NCBI RefSeq assembly: GCF_001667275.1
Contig: NZ_LZHV01000031.1
Location: forward strand, 62,001-126,000
Source of the DNA: Mycobacterium sp. ACS4054
GTDB taxonomy: Bacteria > Actinomycetota > Actinomycetes > Mycobacteriales > Mycobacteriaceae
DNA: 64,000 nucleotides
Reading direction: 5' to 3'
Under the pieces are notes generated by a model that saw only the letters and a program-made list of their open reading frames with translations, ran no database searches and had not been told where the DNA came from. The translations under genes and the position numbers were made by a program. Below, in pieces: positions 53,088 to 63,075 of the stretch (the stretch's first letter is position 1; the number at the start of each line of letters is the position of its first letter).

Positions 53088-54503
53088 ATGGGTTCGGCGC
53101 AAGAGTACGACATGGTGGTCATCGGTTCGGGGCCCGGCGGCCAGAAGGCCGCGATCGCCTCGGCCAAGCTCGGCAAGTCGGTCGCGGTCGTCGAACGGGG
53201 CCAGATGCTCGGCGGCGTCTGCGTCCAAACCGGCACCATCCCGTCAAAGACGTTGCGCGAGGCCGTGCTTTACCTCACCGGGATGAGCCAGCGCGAACTG
53301 TACGGCGCGAGCTACCGGGTCAAGGAGAAGATCACGCCGGCCGACCTGCTGGCCCGCACCCAGCACGTGATCGGCAAGGAAGTCGACGTGGTGCGCAACC
53401 AGCTGATGCGCAACCGCATCGACCTGTTGCTGGGCCACGGCCGGTTCCTCGACCCGCACACCATCGAGGTCGAAGACCCGTCCCGCCGCGAAAAGCTAAC
53501 GGTCACCGGCGAACACATCGTCATCGCCACCGGCACCCGGCCGGCGCGACCGTCCGGCGTCGAGTTCGACGAGGAGCGGGTGCTGGACTCCGACGGGATC
53601 CTCGACCTCAAGTCGCTGCCCACCTCGATGGTGGTGGTCGGCGCCGGGGTGATCGGCATCGAATACGCCTCGATGTTCGCGGCGCTGGGCACCAAGGTCA
53701 CCGTCGTGGAGAAGCGCAGCGACATGCTGGACTTCTGCGACCCCGAGGTCGTGGAGGCCCTGAAATTCCACCTGCGCGACCTCGCGGTGACGTTCCGGTT
53801 CGGTGAGGAGGTGACCGCGGTCGACGTCGGCTCGGCGGGCACGGTCACCACCTTGGCCAGCGGCAAGCAGATCCCCGCCGAGACGGTGATGTACTCCGCC
53901 GGGCGCCAAGGCCAGACCGACCACCTCGACCTGCACAACGCCGAGCTGGAGGCCGACAACCGCGGCCGGATCTTCGTCGACGACTTCTTCCAGACCAAGG
54001 TGCCGCACATCTACGCCGTCGGCGACGTGATCGGCTTCCCCGCGCTGGCCGCGACGTCCATGGAACAGGGCCGGCTGGCCGCCTACCACGCCTTCGGTGA
54101 GCCGACCGACGGCATCACCGAACTGCAGCCGATCGGCATCTACTCCATCCCCGAGGTGTCCTACGTGGGGGCCACCGAGGTCGAGCTGACGAAGAACGCG
54201 ATCCCCTACGAGGTCGGGGTGGCCAGGTACCGGGAACTGGCCCGCGGCCAGATCGCCGGCGACTCCTACGGCATGCTCAAGCTGCTGGTGTCCACCGACG
54301 ACCTCAAGCTGCTGGGCGTGCACATCTTCGGGACCAGCGCCACCGAGATGGTGCACATCGGGCAGGCCGTCATGGGCTGCGGCGGCACGGTCGAATACCT
54401 GGTGGACGCCGTGTTCAACTACCCCACTTTTTCCGAGGCCTACAAGGTGGCCGCGCTCGACGTGATGAACAAGGTGCGCGCGCTCAACCAGTTCCGCAGC
54501 TAA
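53088..54503 (+). CDS. sthA: Soluble pyridine nucleotide transhydrogenase
   Basis: A 471-residue FAD flavoprotein of the dihydrolipoamide-dehydrogenase fold moving hydride between NADPH and NAD+. FAD motif [13 protein letters not shown], then [15 protein letters not shown], where the second redox Cys of lipoamide dehydrogenases is Thr, the hallmark of SthA. NAD motif [15 protein letters not shown] and C-terminal dimer domain with [15 protein letters not shown]. Matches Rv2713. TACTGT ends 7 nt before the ATG, so the mRNA may be leaderless. Stop overlaps the convergent protease stop. Confidence 0.94.
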   Translation: MGSAQEYDMVVIGSGPGGQKAAIASAKLGKSVAVVERGQMLGGVCVQTGTIPSKTLREAVLYLTGMSQRELYGASYRVKEKITPADLLARTQHVIGKEVDVVRNQLMRNRIDLLLGHGRFLDPHTIEVEDPSRREKLTVTGEHIVIATGTRPARPSGVEFDEERVLDSDGILDLKSLPTSMVVVGAGVIGIEYASMFAALGTKVTVVEKRSDMLDFCDPEVVEALKFHLRDLAVTFRFGEEVTAVDVGSAGTVTTLASGKQIPAETVMYSAGRQGQTDHLDLHNAELEADNRGRIFVDDFFQTKVPHIYAVGDVIGFPALAATSMEQGRLAAYHAFGEPTDGITELQPIGIYSIPEVSYVGATEVELTKNAIPYEVGVARYRELARGQIAGDSYGMLKLLVSTDDLKLLGVHIFGTSATEMVHIGQAVMGCGGTVEYLVDAVFNYPTFSEAYKVAALDVMNKVRALNQFRS

Positions 54504-55339
54504 CAGCTGTCGTCGAGCTGGCCGGTAAGCGGGTCGCCGGGGCCGCCCGCCTCGGCGCGGGCCAGCAACTGCGCGGTCTGCGCGTCGAACGGCGCCGAAT
54601 ACGACACGTTCGCGGCGCACCCGCCGCGCTCGAAACCACCGATCACCCCGGTGAGCATGGTGCCGCTGACCCAGGGCGCGCCGCTGGTGCCGTCGACCAG
54701 CCCCTCGCACGGGAACGACGGGAACCCGCCCTCGGTCAGCGACGTGCTGGCCTGACACCCGATCGGCGCGCCACCCACGCCGGCCGGATAGCCCATCACG
54801 GTGACGTGGCTGCCGGGCGGCGGCGTTTTGCCCAGGGTCAACGCCAGGCCGGCGCGCGACTCCACCGAGCCCCCGGCGTCGTTGCTGAGCCGCGCGATCG
54901 CATAGTCGGCGTTGGGATCCTTGCTGGCCGACCAGCGGGGGTCGAGGTAGACCGCGTCGGCCTTCCACACGTCGGCCGGGGCGGGCGGCGCGTCGCCGGC
55001 GAACCCCGGCACGAAGGTGATCTGCGAGGCCCCGGCCAGGCAGTGCGCCGCGGTCATCATCAGGTTCCCGCCCGTCGAATGCACCACCGAACCCGTGCAG
55101 ACGTGCAGTGGCCCGCCGTCGATGAAGATGGCGCCGACGCGCTTGTCCGGGTCCACCGGCGCCGCCACCGCCTTTTGCTGGGGCTGACCCATGTGCTGCA
55201 CCGGTGTGCTGCTGCGCGCGGGGGACGGCGACGGGACCAGCGCGCGGTCGCCGGGCGGCCGCTTGCACGACGTCACCGACGTCGCCACGGCGACCACCAG
55301 GCACAGCATCACGGTCGGTACGCGCATCGGTTTCATCAT
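54500..55339 (-). CDS. Lipoprotein trypsin-like serine protease
   Basis: A 279-residue exported protein. Signal peptide ends in a lipobox-like VTSC, giving acylated Cys25, then a Pro/Ser linker. A chymotrypsin-fold protease follows with His99 (TAAHC), Asp145 (DYAIAR) and Ser219 (GTSGAPW), all three present. Several Cys (81, 100, 195, 211, 241) can form disulfides. Three Met codons near the start leave the exact N-terminus open. Convergent with sthA; I know of no equivalent at this place in H37Rv. Confidence 0.85.
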   Translation of the reverse strand: MMKPMRVPTVMLCLVVAVATSVTSCKRPPGDRALVPSPSPARSSTPVQHMGQPQQKAVAAPVDPDKRVGAIFIDGGPLHVCTGSVVHSTGGNLMMTAAHCLAGASQITFVPGFAGDAPPAPADVWKADAVYLDPRWSASKDPNADYAIARLSNDAGGSVESRAGLALTLGKTPPPGSHVTVMGYPAGVGGAPIGCQASTSLTEGGFPSFPCEGLVDGTSGAPWVSGTMLTGVIGGFERGGCAANVSYSAPFDAQTAQLLARAEAGGPGDPLTGQLDDSC

Positions 55340-55523
55340 GCCTGACGCCCGGTCAGCGGGCCGACTCCCACGCGTCGCGCGCCTGCCCGCCCGTCCGCCG
55401 ACGTCGAAAGATGTTCGCCTCCGGATGAAACGCGAACTTCACACCGCTGTTTGATATTGGTGTCCCCTGATTCGGGGGACACTGGTAGGGCACGCTGGCG
55501 ACACCCCCGACAGGAGGCGAGCG

Positions 55524-56483
55524 GTGATGGCTGACGAACAGGACCCGCAGGGGCAGGCCGGGATGTACGAGCTGGAGCTGCCGGCGCCGCAGTTGTCGAC
55601 GTCGGACGGCCGGGGCCCGGTGCTGGTGCACGCGCTGGAGGGGTTCTCGGATGCCGGGCACGCCATCCGGCTGGCCTCGTCGCACCTGAAGGCGGCCCTG
55701 GACTCCGAGCTCGTCGCGTCGTTCGCCATCGACGAGCTGCTGGACTACCGGTCGCGGCGCCCGCTGATGACCTTCAAGACCGATCACTTCACCAACTACG
55801 ACGAGCCGGAACTGAGCCTGTACGCGCTGCGCGACACCATCGGCACCCCGTTCCTGCTGCTGGCCGGCATGGAACCGGATCTGAAGTGGGAGCGCTTCAT
55901 CACCGCCGTTCGCTTGCTGGCCGAACGGCTCAATGTGCGTCAGACCATCGGCCTGGGCACCGTCCCCATGGCGGTACCGCACACGCGGCCCATCACGATG
56001 ACCGCGCACTCCAACAAGCCCGAACTGATCGCCGAGTTCACGCCGTGGATCTCCGAGATCCAGGTCCCCGGCAGCGCGTCCAACCTGCTGGAATACCGGA
56101 TGGCCCAACACGGTCACGAGGTCGTCGGCTACACCGTGCACGTGCCGCACTACCTGACGCAGACCGACTACCCGGCCGCCGCCGAGGCATTGCTCGAGCA
56201 GGTGGCCAAGATCGCGTCGCTCGAGTTGCCGCTGACGGCGTTGACCGAAGCAGCGGCGGTGATCCGGACCAAGATCGACGAGCAGGTCGAGGCGAGCGCG
56301 GAGGTTGCCCAAGTGGTGACCGCGCTCGAGCGCCAGTACGATGCCTTCATCGACGCTCAGGAGAACAGGTCGTTACTAACGCGCGACGAGGACCTGCCTA
56401 GCGGAGACGAGCTTGGTGCAGAGTTCGAGCGATTCCTCGCCCAGCAGGCGGAGAAGAAGCGCGACGACGACGACCAGGTCTGA
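55524..56483 (+). CDS. PAC2-family protein (Rv2714-like)
   Basis: A 319-residue protein of the PAC2 (proteasome-assembly-chaperone) fold. Conserved LVHALEGFSDAGHAIRLAS at the start, LLDYRSRRPLMTFKTDHFTNYDEPEL, and LLAGMEPDLKWERFITAV. The C-terminus is a charged helix (KKRDDDDQV). AGGAGG lies 6 nt before GTG 55524 (ATG 55527 is next). Structure-based homology to archaeal PbaA-type proteins is known for the family; the role in mycobacteria is unknown. Followed 39 bp later by a hydrolase gene. Confidence 0.87.
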   Translation: MMADEQDPQGQAGMYELELPAPQLSTSDGRGPVLVHALEGFSDAGHAIRLASSHLKAALDSELVASFAIDELLDYRSRRPLMTFKTDHFTNYDEPELSLYALRDTIGTPFLLLAGMEPDLKWERFITAVRLLAERLNVRQTIGLGTVPMAVPHTRPITMTAHSNKPELIAEFTPWISEIQVPGSASNLLEYRMAQHGHEVVGYTVHVPHYLTQTDYPAAAEALLEQVAKIASLELPLTALTEAAAVIRTKIDEQVEASAEVAQVVTALERQYDAFIDAQENRSLLTRDEDLPSGDELGAEFERFLAQQAEKKRDDDDQV

Positions 56484-56522
56484 CCTTTTCACGGCCCTAG
56501 GCCCGACACCAAGGTTGGCGAC

Positions 56523-57554
56523 ATGACCGAGCGGAAGCGCAAGAGCACTCTCCGCCCGGTGCGTGAGGTCACCGCGCCCCGGCTGGAATTCCGCACCATC
56601 CACGGCTACAAGCGGGCCTACCGGATCGCCGGTGACGGGCCGGCGATCCTGTTGGTGCACGGCATCGGTGACAACTCCACCACCTGGAACACCGTGCAGG
56701 CCAAGCTCGCTCAGCGGTTCACGGTCATCGCCCCGGACCTGCTCGGTCACGGGCGATCCGACAAACCCCGCGCCGACTACTCCGTCGCCGCCTACGCGAA
56801 CGGGATGCGTGACCTGCTCAGCGTCCTGGACATCGAGCGGGTGACGGTCGTCGGGCATTCGCTGGGGGGCGGCGTGGCCATGCAATTCGCCTACCAGTTC
56901 CCGCATTTGGTCGACCGGCTCATTCTGGTCGCCGCGGGTGGTGTCACCAAGGACGTGAACGTCGCACTCCGACTCGCGTCGCTGCCGATGGGCAGCGAGG
57001 CGCTGGCCCTGCTGCGGCTCCCCCTCGTGCTGCCGGCCGTGCAGCTGGCCGGGCGAATAGCGGGCCTGGCGATCGGCTCGACCGGCCTGGGCCGCGACCT
57101 GCCCAACGTTTTGCGGATCCTCGATGATCTGCCGGAGCCGACGGCCTCGGCGGCCTTCAGCCGGACCCTGCGGGCGGTGGTCGACTGGCGCGGACAAATC
57201 GTCACCATGCTCGACCGATGCTATTTGACCGAGGCCATCCCGGTGCAGATCGTCTGGGGCACCAAGGATGTGGTCGTCCCGGTCCGGCACGCCTGGATGG
57301 CACACGCGGCGATGCCCGGCTCCCGCCTGGAGATCTTCCAAGGCTCCGGACACTTCCCGTTCCACGACGACCCGGCCCGCTTCATCGACGTGGTCGAACG
57401 CTTCATCGACACCACCGCGCCCGCCGAATACGATCAGGCCGCCCTGCGCGCGCTGCTCCGCAGCGGCGGCGGAGAGAAGGCCGTCAGCGGCCCCGCACCC
57501 ACGCGCGTCGCCGTGCTGAACGCGATGGGTTCCGACGAACGCAGCGCCACCTGA
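56523..57554 (+). CDS. Alpha/beta hydrolase (Rv2715-like)
   Basis: A 343-residue hydrolase. Oxyanion motif [12 protein letters not shown] at about 44-55, nucleophile Ser113 in VVGHSLGGG, Asp in [11 protein letters not shown] (about 251) and His in [11 protein letters not shown] (about 278). A lid domain lies between about 135 and 220. The basic N-terminus ([14 protein letters not shown]) has no signal peptide. Downstream of the PAC2 gene, upstream of the PhzF gene on the same strand. Natural substrate unknown. Confidence 0.9.
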   Translation: MTERKRKSTLRPVREVTAPRLEFRTIHGYKRAYRIAGDGPAILLVHGIGDNSTTWNTVQAKLAQRFTVIAPDLLGHGRSDKPRADYSVAAYANGMRDLLSVLDIERVTVVGHSLGGGVAMQFAYQFPHLVDRLILVAAGGVTKDVNVALRLASLPMGSEALALLRLPLVLPAVQLAGRIAGLAIGSTGLGRDLPNVLRILDDLPEPTASAAFSRTLRAVVDWRGQIVTMLDRCYLTEAIPVQIVWGTKDVVVPVRHAWMAHAAMPGSRLEIFQGSGHFPFHDDPARFIDVVERFIDTTAPAEYDQAALRALLRSGGGEKAVSGPAPTRVAVLNAMGSDERSAT

Positions 57555-57600
57555 ACCACCTTGCTCGATGCGGCCCCGCCGGGGGTCGTACAGTCGGGCC

Positions 57601-58287
57601 ATGGCTATCGACGTCACGGTGCTGCGGGTGTTCACCGACGCGGAAGGCAATTTCGGCAATCCGCTCGGCGTAGTGAATGCCGCTCAGGTCCAGCCCGCCG
57701 GCCGGCAACGGCTGGCCACCCAATTGGGCTACAGCGAAACGGTTTTCGTCGACCTGCCCGCCGCCGGTTCCACCACCGCGCACGCCACCATCTACACGCC
57801 GCGGGTCCAGATCGCATTCGCCGGGCACCCCACCGTCGGCGCGTCGTGGTGGCTGCGGGAGAACGGCACGCCGATCAACACGCTGCACGTGCCGGCCGGC
57901 CTCGTGCAGGTGAGCTACGCCGGCGACCGCACGCGCGTCAGCGCGCGCTCGGATTGGGCGCCCGAGGTCGCCCTGCACGAATTCGATTCCCCCGACGAGC
58001 TTCTCGCCGCCGACCCGGGCGATTTCCCCGACGACACGGCGCACTACCTGTGGGCCTGGACCGACCGGGAAGCCGGAGCCCTGCGCTCTCGCGGGTTTTT
58101 CGCGAACCTCGGTGTGCCGGAAGACGAAGCGACCGGCTCGGCCGCGATGCGGATCACCGACTACCTCAGCCGCGACCTGCACGTCACCCAGGGCAGGGGG
58201 TCGGTCATCGAGACGACGTGGAACGCCGAGGGCTGGGTCGGGGTGGCCGGACGCGTCGTCAATGACGGTGTGCGGCAACTGGATTGA
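57601..58287 (+). CDS. PhzF-family isomerase (Rv2716-like)
   Basis: A 228-residue protein, same length as Rv2716, shorter than the usual two-domain 260-300 residues. Family features: [19 protein letters not shown] at the N-terminus with the GNP motif, [11 protein letters not shown] containing the catalytic Glu, [15 protein letters not shown] and [14 protein letters not shown]. PhzF proteins isomerise or epimerise via a Glu-mediated proton shift. 46 bp after the hydrolase gene. Substrate unknown. Confidence 0.9.
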   Translation: MAIDVTVLRVFTDAEGNFGNPLGVVNAAQVQPAGRQRLATQLGYSETVFVDLPAAGSTTAHATIYTPRVQIAFAGHPTVGASWWLRENGTPINTLHVPAGLVQVSYAGDRTRVSARSDWAPEVALHEFDSPDELLAADPGDFPDDTAHYLWAWTDREAGALRSRGFFANLGVPEDEATGSAAMRITDYLSRDLHVTQGRGSVIETTWNAEGWVGVAGRVVNDGVRQLD

Positions 58288-58300
58288 CCGCGCGCCGCGC

Positions 58301-58786
58301 TCAGGCCTGCCGGCGCAGCGCCGCGCTGAGGTGATGCTGCAGGGGCTGCCCGACAGCACCCATCCGCACCGAATACGACAGCTCATCGCCGTCAACGCGG
58401 ATGGTGCGGCCCAGCGCGGTCACCTCTTTGGCGGAGGGCGTGAGTCCGACGTCCGTTGTGGACAGCTCGATTTCGATGACACCGCCGCTGACCGTTAAGG
58501 TGCCCACCTCGATTTCGGTGATGCCGCTCGGGTGGGCGAGCACCAGCTCGATCTGACCGGGCTGCGGCGCCCGCAGGTATCCGACCTCGGCGTGCAACGG
58601 CTTGCCGTCGGCCACCGCCTTGGTCTTTTGGGCGTACGCCAGAAAGGGCTTACCGACGTGGGAGAACACGACTTCTTCGAGGTAGTCGAAGGGCTGGATC
58701 GTCGGATACTCGCCCGAGCCCTGGCCCGCCCACGTCCCCAGGAGCGGTGCGAGGGCAGCGATATCGGGATGCAAGTCGGGGGGCAT
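58301..58786 (-). CDS. Nitrobindin-like heme-binding beta-barrel protein (Rv2717c-like)
   Basis: A 161-residue all-beta protein of the nitrobindin/THAP4-C/FABP-like group. Characteristic LAPLLGTWAGQGSGEYPTIQPFDYLEEVVFSHVGKPFLAYAQK at the start; the C-terminal His expected as heme ligand is present in QPLQHHLSAALRR. Family members bind ferric heme and can react with peroxynitrite. Upstream on the same strand lies nrdR, 31 bp away. Confidence 0.9.
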   Translation of the reverse strand: MPPDLHPDIAALAPLLGTWAGQGSGEYPTIQPFDYLEEVVFSHVGKPFLAYAQKTKAVADGKPLHAEVGYLRAPQPGQIELVLAHPSGITEIEVGTLTVSGGVIEIELSTTDVGLTPSAKEVTALGRTIRVDGDELSYSVRMGAVGQPLQHHLSAALRRQA

Positions 58787-58817
58787 GAATCCGAGACTAG
58801 CCCGGAGACGAGGGCCG

Positions 58818-59282
58818 TCAGCTCGGCGTCGTCACCTGGCGGTGTTCGCGCAGCGCCTGGATCTCACGCTCGAAGTCGTCCGCAGACTCGAAAGAGCGAT
58901 ACACCGACGCGAACCGCAGGTAGGCCACCTCATCGAGGTCGCGCAGCGGACCGAGGATGGCCAGGCCGACCTCGTGGCTGGCGACCTCGGGGGAACCCGC
59001 GGCGCGCACCGTGTCCTCGACCTGCTGGGCCAGCAGGTTCAGCGCGTCGTCGTCCACCTGGCGGCCCTGGCAGGCCCGGCGGACGCCGCTGATGACCTTC
59101 TCCCTGCTGAAGGGTTCGGTGACTCCGCTGCGTTTGACCACAGCCAACACCGCCGTCTCCACGGTGGTGAAACGCCGCCCGCACTCGGGGCACGATCGGC
59201 GGCGCCGAATGGCCTGCCCCTCATCGGTTTCCCTCGAATCGATCACCCGGGAATCGGGATGGCGACAGAACGGGCAATGCAT
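58818..59282 (-). CDS. nrdR: Transcriptional repressor NrdR
   Basis: A 154-residue repressor of ribonucleotide reductase genes. The N-terminal zinc ribbon has Cys3/Cys6 (CPFC) and Cys31/Cys34 (CPEC). An ATP-cone follows (about 49-139; [24 protein letters not shown]) that senses dATP/ATP. Length equals Rv2718c. ATG 59282. Located 60 bp downstream of the chiZ-like SOS gene, which fits the DNA-metabolism context. Confidence 0.95.
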   Translation of the reverse strand: MHCPFCRHPDSRVIDSRETDEGQAIRRRRSCPECGRRFTTVETAVLAVVKRSGVTEPFSREKVISGVRRACQGRQVDDDALNLLAQQVEDTVRAAGSPEVASHEVGLAILGPLRDLDEVAYLRFASVYRSFESADDFEREIQALREHRQVTTPS

Positions 59283-59342
59283 GACCGCTCCTTCGCCGTG
59301 CCGACATCCAGGTACCGCAGCACTTCGAGCGTACTCGCGCCG

Positions 59343-59837
59343 TTAGCCGACCGGGGCGATCAGGGTCTGGCCGGCCACCAGGGCCGGCGAGTTCATGTCG
59401 TTGAGTTCGCGGATGCGGTCGGCGACCTGGCGCGCCGGCGCGTCGGGTGCCACCCGGCGGGCGACGTCCTGCAGCGACTCCCCCGCCTCGACGCGCACGA
59501 CGGCCAGCCGGTCCGGGACGTGGGCGGCCGAGTTGCCCGAGTCGCCGTTGAGCACCTGGCCGACGTTGCCGACGAGGCCCAGCCACAGGGTGATGGCGCC
59601 GGCGGCCAGCGCGAGCCAGATGGTGGTCGTCACCGTGACGGGCCGCTTGCGGTGCGGCGCGCCGGACATCGCGACCCCGGTGCCGTGATAGCGGGTGGGC
59701 GCGCCGGCCGGCCGCGCCGGGCCGGGCCTACGGGAGCGGGCCAGGCCGTCCCGGCCGTAGCGAAGCCCCTGGACCGGTCCGTTGACCGGACGCCGAGGGT
59801 TGCTGGTACGCGGCGCCAGCGTGTGGATGGTTGTCAT
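59343..59837 (-). CDS. chiZ: ChiZ-like LysM envelope protein, SOS-neighbour (Rv2719c-like)
   Basis: A 164-residue protein. Cytoplasmic Pro/Arg-rich N-terminus (about 1-85) that is disordered, one membrane helix (about 87-107: [22 protein letters not shown]) and an extracytoplasmic LysM domain ([38 protein letters not shown]). Rv2719c is DNA-damage-induced, has reported cell-wall hydrolase activity and modulates division. ATG 59837 has GGAGG 7 nt upstream. Divergent from lexA; a degenerate SOS box lies 47 bp upstream. Confidence 0.9.
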   Translation of the reverse strand: MTTIHTLAPRTSNPRRPVNGPVQGLRYGRDGLARSRRPGPARPAGAPTRYHGTGVAMSGAPHRKRPVTVTTTIWLALAAGAITLWLGLVGNVGQVLNGDSGNSAAHVPDRLAVVRVEAGESLQDVARRVAPDAPARQVADRIRELNDMNSPALVAGQTLIAPVG

Positions 59838-59883
59838 CTGCGTTCCTCCGGTCAACTATTCTTCGCTCAGCTGTTCGACTGTA

Positions 59884-59899
59884 TCGCTCGTGTGTTCGA
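59884..59899 (-). promoter_or_regulatory. Degenerate SOS box upstream of chiZ-like gene
   Basis: On the minus strand the site reads TCGAAC-ACAC-GAGCGA: the left half is perfect against the mycobacterial consensus TCGAAC-N4-GTTCGA, the right half matches 4 of 6. It is 47 bp from the chiZ-like start. LexA affinity may be weak; the M. tuberculosis homolog is reported to have both LexA-dependent and independent induction. Confidence 0.4.
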
Positions 59900-60080
59900 A
59901 ATCCGAACATGTGAGCGAAGCGTGTCGCACGAGTCGAACGCTAGACCACGCCACCGACAAGTCCGTGGGCGCCAGAGCTGACATGCGGCTGAAATACCCG
60001 ATCCGTCGAAGAGTTACACCTTTGTGATTCAAGACATCAGAAGCCATTTTGGCGGACGCGGTAGGATCCCGACACGCTAG

Positions 60081-60096
60081 TCGAACACATGTTTGA
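60081..60096 (+). promoter_or_regulatory. LexA-binding SOS box of lexA
   Basis: TCGAAC-ACAT-GTTTGA differs by one base from the consensus TCGAAC-N4-GTTCGA. It is 33 bp before the lexA ATG and overlaps the predicted -35 element, so LexA would repress its own gene. Confidence 0.88.
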
Positions 60097-60121
60097 TTCT
60101 TGGGCGCGGTGGGGTTACATT
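60093..60121 (+). promoter_or_regulatory. Leaderless sigma-A-type promoter of lexA
   Basis: TTGATT (60093-60098), 17-bp spacer, TACATT (60116-60121), then 7 nt to the ATG at 60129. The transcription start would coincide with the start codon. The -35 overlaps the SOS box by 4 bp. Confidence 0.65.
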
Positions 60122-60128
60122 CAGTGCC

Positions 60129-60827
60129 ATGAGCGACAGCAACGACACCTCATCGGCGGGCACGGACGGTCGGCTGCACGCCGTGGATTCAACGCTGACC
60201 GAACGGCAGCGCACCATCTTGAACGTCATTCGCGCGTCGGTCACCAGCCGCGGTTACCCGCCGAGCATCCGGGAGATCGGCGACGCCGTCGGCCTGACGT
60301 CGACGTCTTCGGTGGCCCATCAGCTGCGCACCCTCGAGCGCAAGGGCTATCTGCGCCGCGATCCGAACCGTCCCCGGGCGGTCGACGTCCGCGGCGCCGA
60401 CGACGAGATGGCGGCGCCGGCCACGGAAGTCGCCGGTTCGGACGCCCTTCCGGAGCCGACGTTCGTTCCCGTCCTGGGCCGCATCGCGGCCGGCGGGCCC
60501 ATCCTCGCCGAGGAAGCCGTCGAAGACGTCTTTCCGTTGCCGCGCGAGTTGGTCGGCGAAGGGACGCTGTTTCTGCTCAAGGTCGTCGGGGACTCGATGG
60601 TCGAGGCGGCGATCTGCGACGGCGACTGGGTGGTGGTCCGGCAGCAGAACGTCGCCGACAACGGCGACATCGTGGCGGCCATGCTCGACGGGGAGGCCAC
60701 CGTCAAGACGTTCAAGCGTGCGGGCGGTCAGGTGTGGCTGATGCCGCACAACCCGGCGTTCGATCCCATCCCCGGCAATGACGCGACCGTGCTCGGCAAG
60801 GTCGTCACGGTGATCCGCAAGGTATAG
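60129..60827 (+). CDS. lexA: SOS repressor LexA
   Basis: A 232-residue repressor. N-terminal winged helix (about 20-85: [38 protein letters not shown]). Self-cleavage site Ala121-Gly122 in RIAAGGPI, catalytic Ser156 (GDSM) and Lys193 (TVKTF) in the C-terminal latent protease domain. RecA-ssDNA filaments trigger cleavage and derepress DNA repair genes. ATG 60129, probably leaderless, under its own SOS box. Convergent with the LGFP protein gene. Confidence 0.97.
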   Translation: MSDSNDTSSAGTDGRLHAVDSTLTERQRTILNVIRASVTSRGYPPSIREIGDAVGLTSTSSVAHQLRTLERKGYLRRDPNRPRAVDVRGADDEMAAPATEVAGSDALPEPTFVPVLGRIAAGGPILAEEAVEDVFPLPRELVGEGTLFLLKVVGDSMVEAAICDGDWVVVRQQNVADNGDIVAAMLDGEATVKTFKRAGGQVWLMPHNPAFDPIPGNDATVLGKVVTVIRKV

Positions 60828-60840
60828 CCGGCGGCCGGGG

Positions 60841-63075
60841 TCAGTCCGCCTTGTGAAAGCCGTTGGCCTGCGCCACTTCTTCGCTGGACAACCAGAGTTC
60901 GGCGAGCGTGTCGTGGTAGAGCTCGCTGCCCGGCGTGTAGTACAGCCCGAAGCGGGCGCTCGCCTTGATCGGATAGCCCTCGGGCACCTGGTAGGGGTCC
61001 TCGAGCGGTAGGTGGATCGTGGGGCGCCCGGCCGGGCCGGCCCCGGCTCCGCTGTCCTCGTCCTCCGCGGCCGCGTGCCGCCCGCCGCGCTGTTCGGCCG
61101 CCGGGGTTGGGGGCACGGCGTCGGCCTCGACATCTTCCACGGCGTCGGCAACGTCCGCCGGGACGTGGGGTACGGCGACGTCCGGGTACTCGGCCTCGGG
61201 GGCCACGGCCTCGGGGACGCCGGGCTCGAATTCGGTGTCCGGGGGCGTGTGCGGCACGGCGACGTCGAGGTATTCCGCCTCGACGTAGTCCTCGTCGGCC
61301 CGGACGGGCTCCGGGTAGGCGGGCTCGGGCACGTCGTCGACGTACTCGGCTTCGACGTAATCGGACTCGGCGTAGTCGGCTTGCGCGTAGCCGGGTTCGG
61401 GGAGATCCGGTTCGGCATAGTCGGATTCGGCGTATTCGGACTCGGGGTAGCCGGACTCGGGGTATTCGGATTCGGCCTCGGGGTAGCCGGCCTCCGCCAA
61501 CGTGGCCGGCGAGACGGCGGCGAAGGAGTCGGTGTCCACCGCATCGGGATCCTCGTCGGCCCGGTAGGAATCCTCGTCCGCGCCGCCGCGGCGCCAGCTG
61601 ACCCGGCCGCCGCCCTCGGCATCGGCCGCTTCCGGCTGGCGGGCGAAGTGGTCGGTGGCGACTTCGTCGCGTCCCCAGTGTTGGTCGCCCGCGGCGTCGT
61701 AACCGGCATCGAGGTCGCGGTGGGGCTCGTAGCCGACATCCGCGCGGGCGGCGCGGCGCCGACGCCAACCGAGGGCGACCAATCCCGCCAGGACGATCAG
61801 CACGAGCACCGGAATGGCGGCCAGCAGCCACCACCACTGCCAGGTGAACTTCTTGGCGTGGCTGGGCATCGCCGAGTTGCTCGGCTGGTTCTGCCCCGAC
61901 ACCTGCAGGCCGGACAGCAGCGGCGCCAGATTGGCCGGGTCGGTGCTGAACGTGTTCTTCGCCCGGTTCCACGAGACCTTGCCGCCGGTGAACTGCTGGG
62001 AGACGACGTCGCCGTCGACGGCCTGGTCACCGACGGGCGCGCCCAGCTTGCCGGTCGGCCCGCGAAGCTTGTCCCACGCCGCCTTCATGGCGCCGCGCAC
62101 CACGAACGCGCCGTGCTCGGACGTCCAGAAGATCACCGGCTTGTCGGCACCGGAGAAGGGGACGACGCGGCTGGACGGGATGCCGCCGTCGGATTCGTTG
62201 GCGGTGGGGAAACCCAAATCGCTGCCGGCCGGCCCGCCCAGCGCGTCGTATTTGGCCAGGATGTTGGTCTCGATGGCGTTCGCGCCGGTGGCCGGGCTGA
62301 AGTACACCTTCCCGTTGGCGAAGTCCTGGACGATCCCGTCGCCGCCGATCGGGTATTGCGCGCCCTTCTTGACCCCCAGCGTCCCATTCGGTCCGCCGGC
62401 GGCGCGCCACGCCATGTTGATGGCCGCGGTGGGATCGATCGCCACCTGCAGGCCCTTCAACTGGTCGGCCAACGCCGACGGTTCGGTGGTGAACTGCTTC
62501 GTCTGCCTGTTCCACGAGACCTGACCGCCGCTGAACTTCTGCGCGGACACCTCGCCGTTGTACGTCTCATCGCCGACCGGGACCCCGAGCACGCCACCGG
62601 AACTGCCGAGCTTGTCCCAGGCGGCGTTGATCGCGCCGCGCACCACGAACGCGCCGTGGTCGGGCGTCCAGAAGATCACCGGCTTGTCGCTGGCCGAGAA
62701 GGTCGCCACCCGGCTGTCGGGTCCGGCGAGGCCGGGCACCTCATTGATGGCGGGGAAGCCCAAATCGCTGCCGGCGGGCCCGCCCAGCATCTCGTATTTG
62801 TCCAGGATCGGCCCGTAGACGAATTTGGCGCCGGTCGCCGGGGTGAAAAACATCTTGCCGCCGTCGAAATTCAGCTCGAAACCGTCGCCGGCGGGGTACA
62901 CATCGCCCTTGCGGGGGCCCAAGGGCGAACCGTCGCCGCCCGCCTTCTCCCACGCGGCCATCATGGCGGCCTCGGCGTCGCCGATCGGAGACGCCGCCGC
63001 CGGTGAGGCCAGCAAGCCGAGGGCCAGTGCCGTGGCGGCCAAGCTGACCAGCGCGCTCCCGATCAGCCCGCGCAT
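60841..63075 (-). CDS. LGFP-repeat membrane protein with acidic cytoplasmic tail (Rv2721c-like)
   Basis: A 744-residue envelope protein. Signal peptide (cleavage near SPAAA, residue about 29), then LGFP-type repeats in two blocks (GGPAGSDLGFPAINE and GGPAGSDLGFPTANE; ARGAxxAAWDKL and SWNRxxxxF motifs), thought to bind cell-wall glycan. A membrane helix at about 412-435 is followed by a long acidic tail. Part of the tail (nucleotides 61332-61497) is a 5-residue tandem repeat with Tyr at position 2. ATG 63075 has AGAGAGG upstream. Longer than the about 700-residue H37Rv homolog. Confidence 0.88.
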   Translation of the reverse strand: MRGLIGSALVSLAATALALGLLASPAAASPIGDAEAAMMAAWEKAGGDGSPLGPRKGDVYPAGDGFELNFDGGKMFFTPATGAKFVYGPILDKYEMLGGPAGSDLGFPAINEVPGLAGPDSRVATFSASDKPVIFWTPDHGAFVVRGAINAAWDKLGSSGGVLGVPVGDETYNGEVSAQKFSGGQVSWNRQTKQFTTEPSALADQLKGLQVAIDPTAAINMAWRAAGGPNGTLGVKKGAQYPIGGDGIVQDFANGKVYFSPATGANAIETNILAKYDALGGPAGSDLGFPTANESDGGIPSSRVVPFSGADKPVIFWTSEHGAFVVRGAMKAAWDKLRGPTGKLGAPVGDQAVDGDVVSQQFTGGKVSWNRAKNTFSTDPANLAPLLSGLQVSGQNQPSNSAMPSHAKKFTWQWWWLLAAIPVLVLIVLAGLVALGWRRRRAARADVGYEPHRDLDAGYDAAGDQHWGRDEVATDHFARQPEAADAEGGGRVSWRRGGADEDSYRADEDPDAVDTDSFAAVSPATLAEAGYPEAESEYPESGYPESEYAESDYAEPDLPEPGYAQADYAESDYVEAEYVDDVPEPAYPEPVRADEDYVEAEYLDVAVPHTPPDTEFEPGVPEAVAPEAEYPDVAVPHVPADVADAVEDVEADAVPPTPAAEQRGGRHAAAEDEDSGAGAGPAGRPTIHLPLEDPYQVPEGYPIKASARFGLYYTPGSELYHDTLAELWLSSEEVAQANGFHKAD
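61332..61497. repeat. 15-bp tandem repeats encoding a Tyr/Glu pentapeptide array
   Basis: About eleven imperfect 15-bp units inside the LGFP gene, read on the minus strand as units such as GYPES, EYAES, DYAEP, DLPEP, GYAQA, DYAES, DYVEA. Tyr at position 2 and acidic residues elsewhere are kept while third-codon bases vary, indicating selection on the peptide pattern rather than recent duplication alone. Confidence 0.75.

Noticed and set aside
60189..61739. 516-codon Pro/Thr/Arg-rich minus-strand frame across lexA and the LGFP gene
   Set aside because: Spans two confident genes out of frame, with repeat-derived composition.
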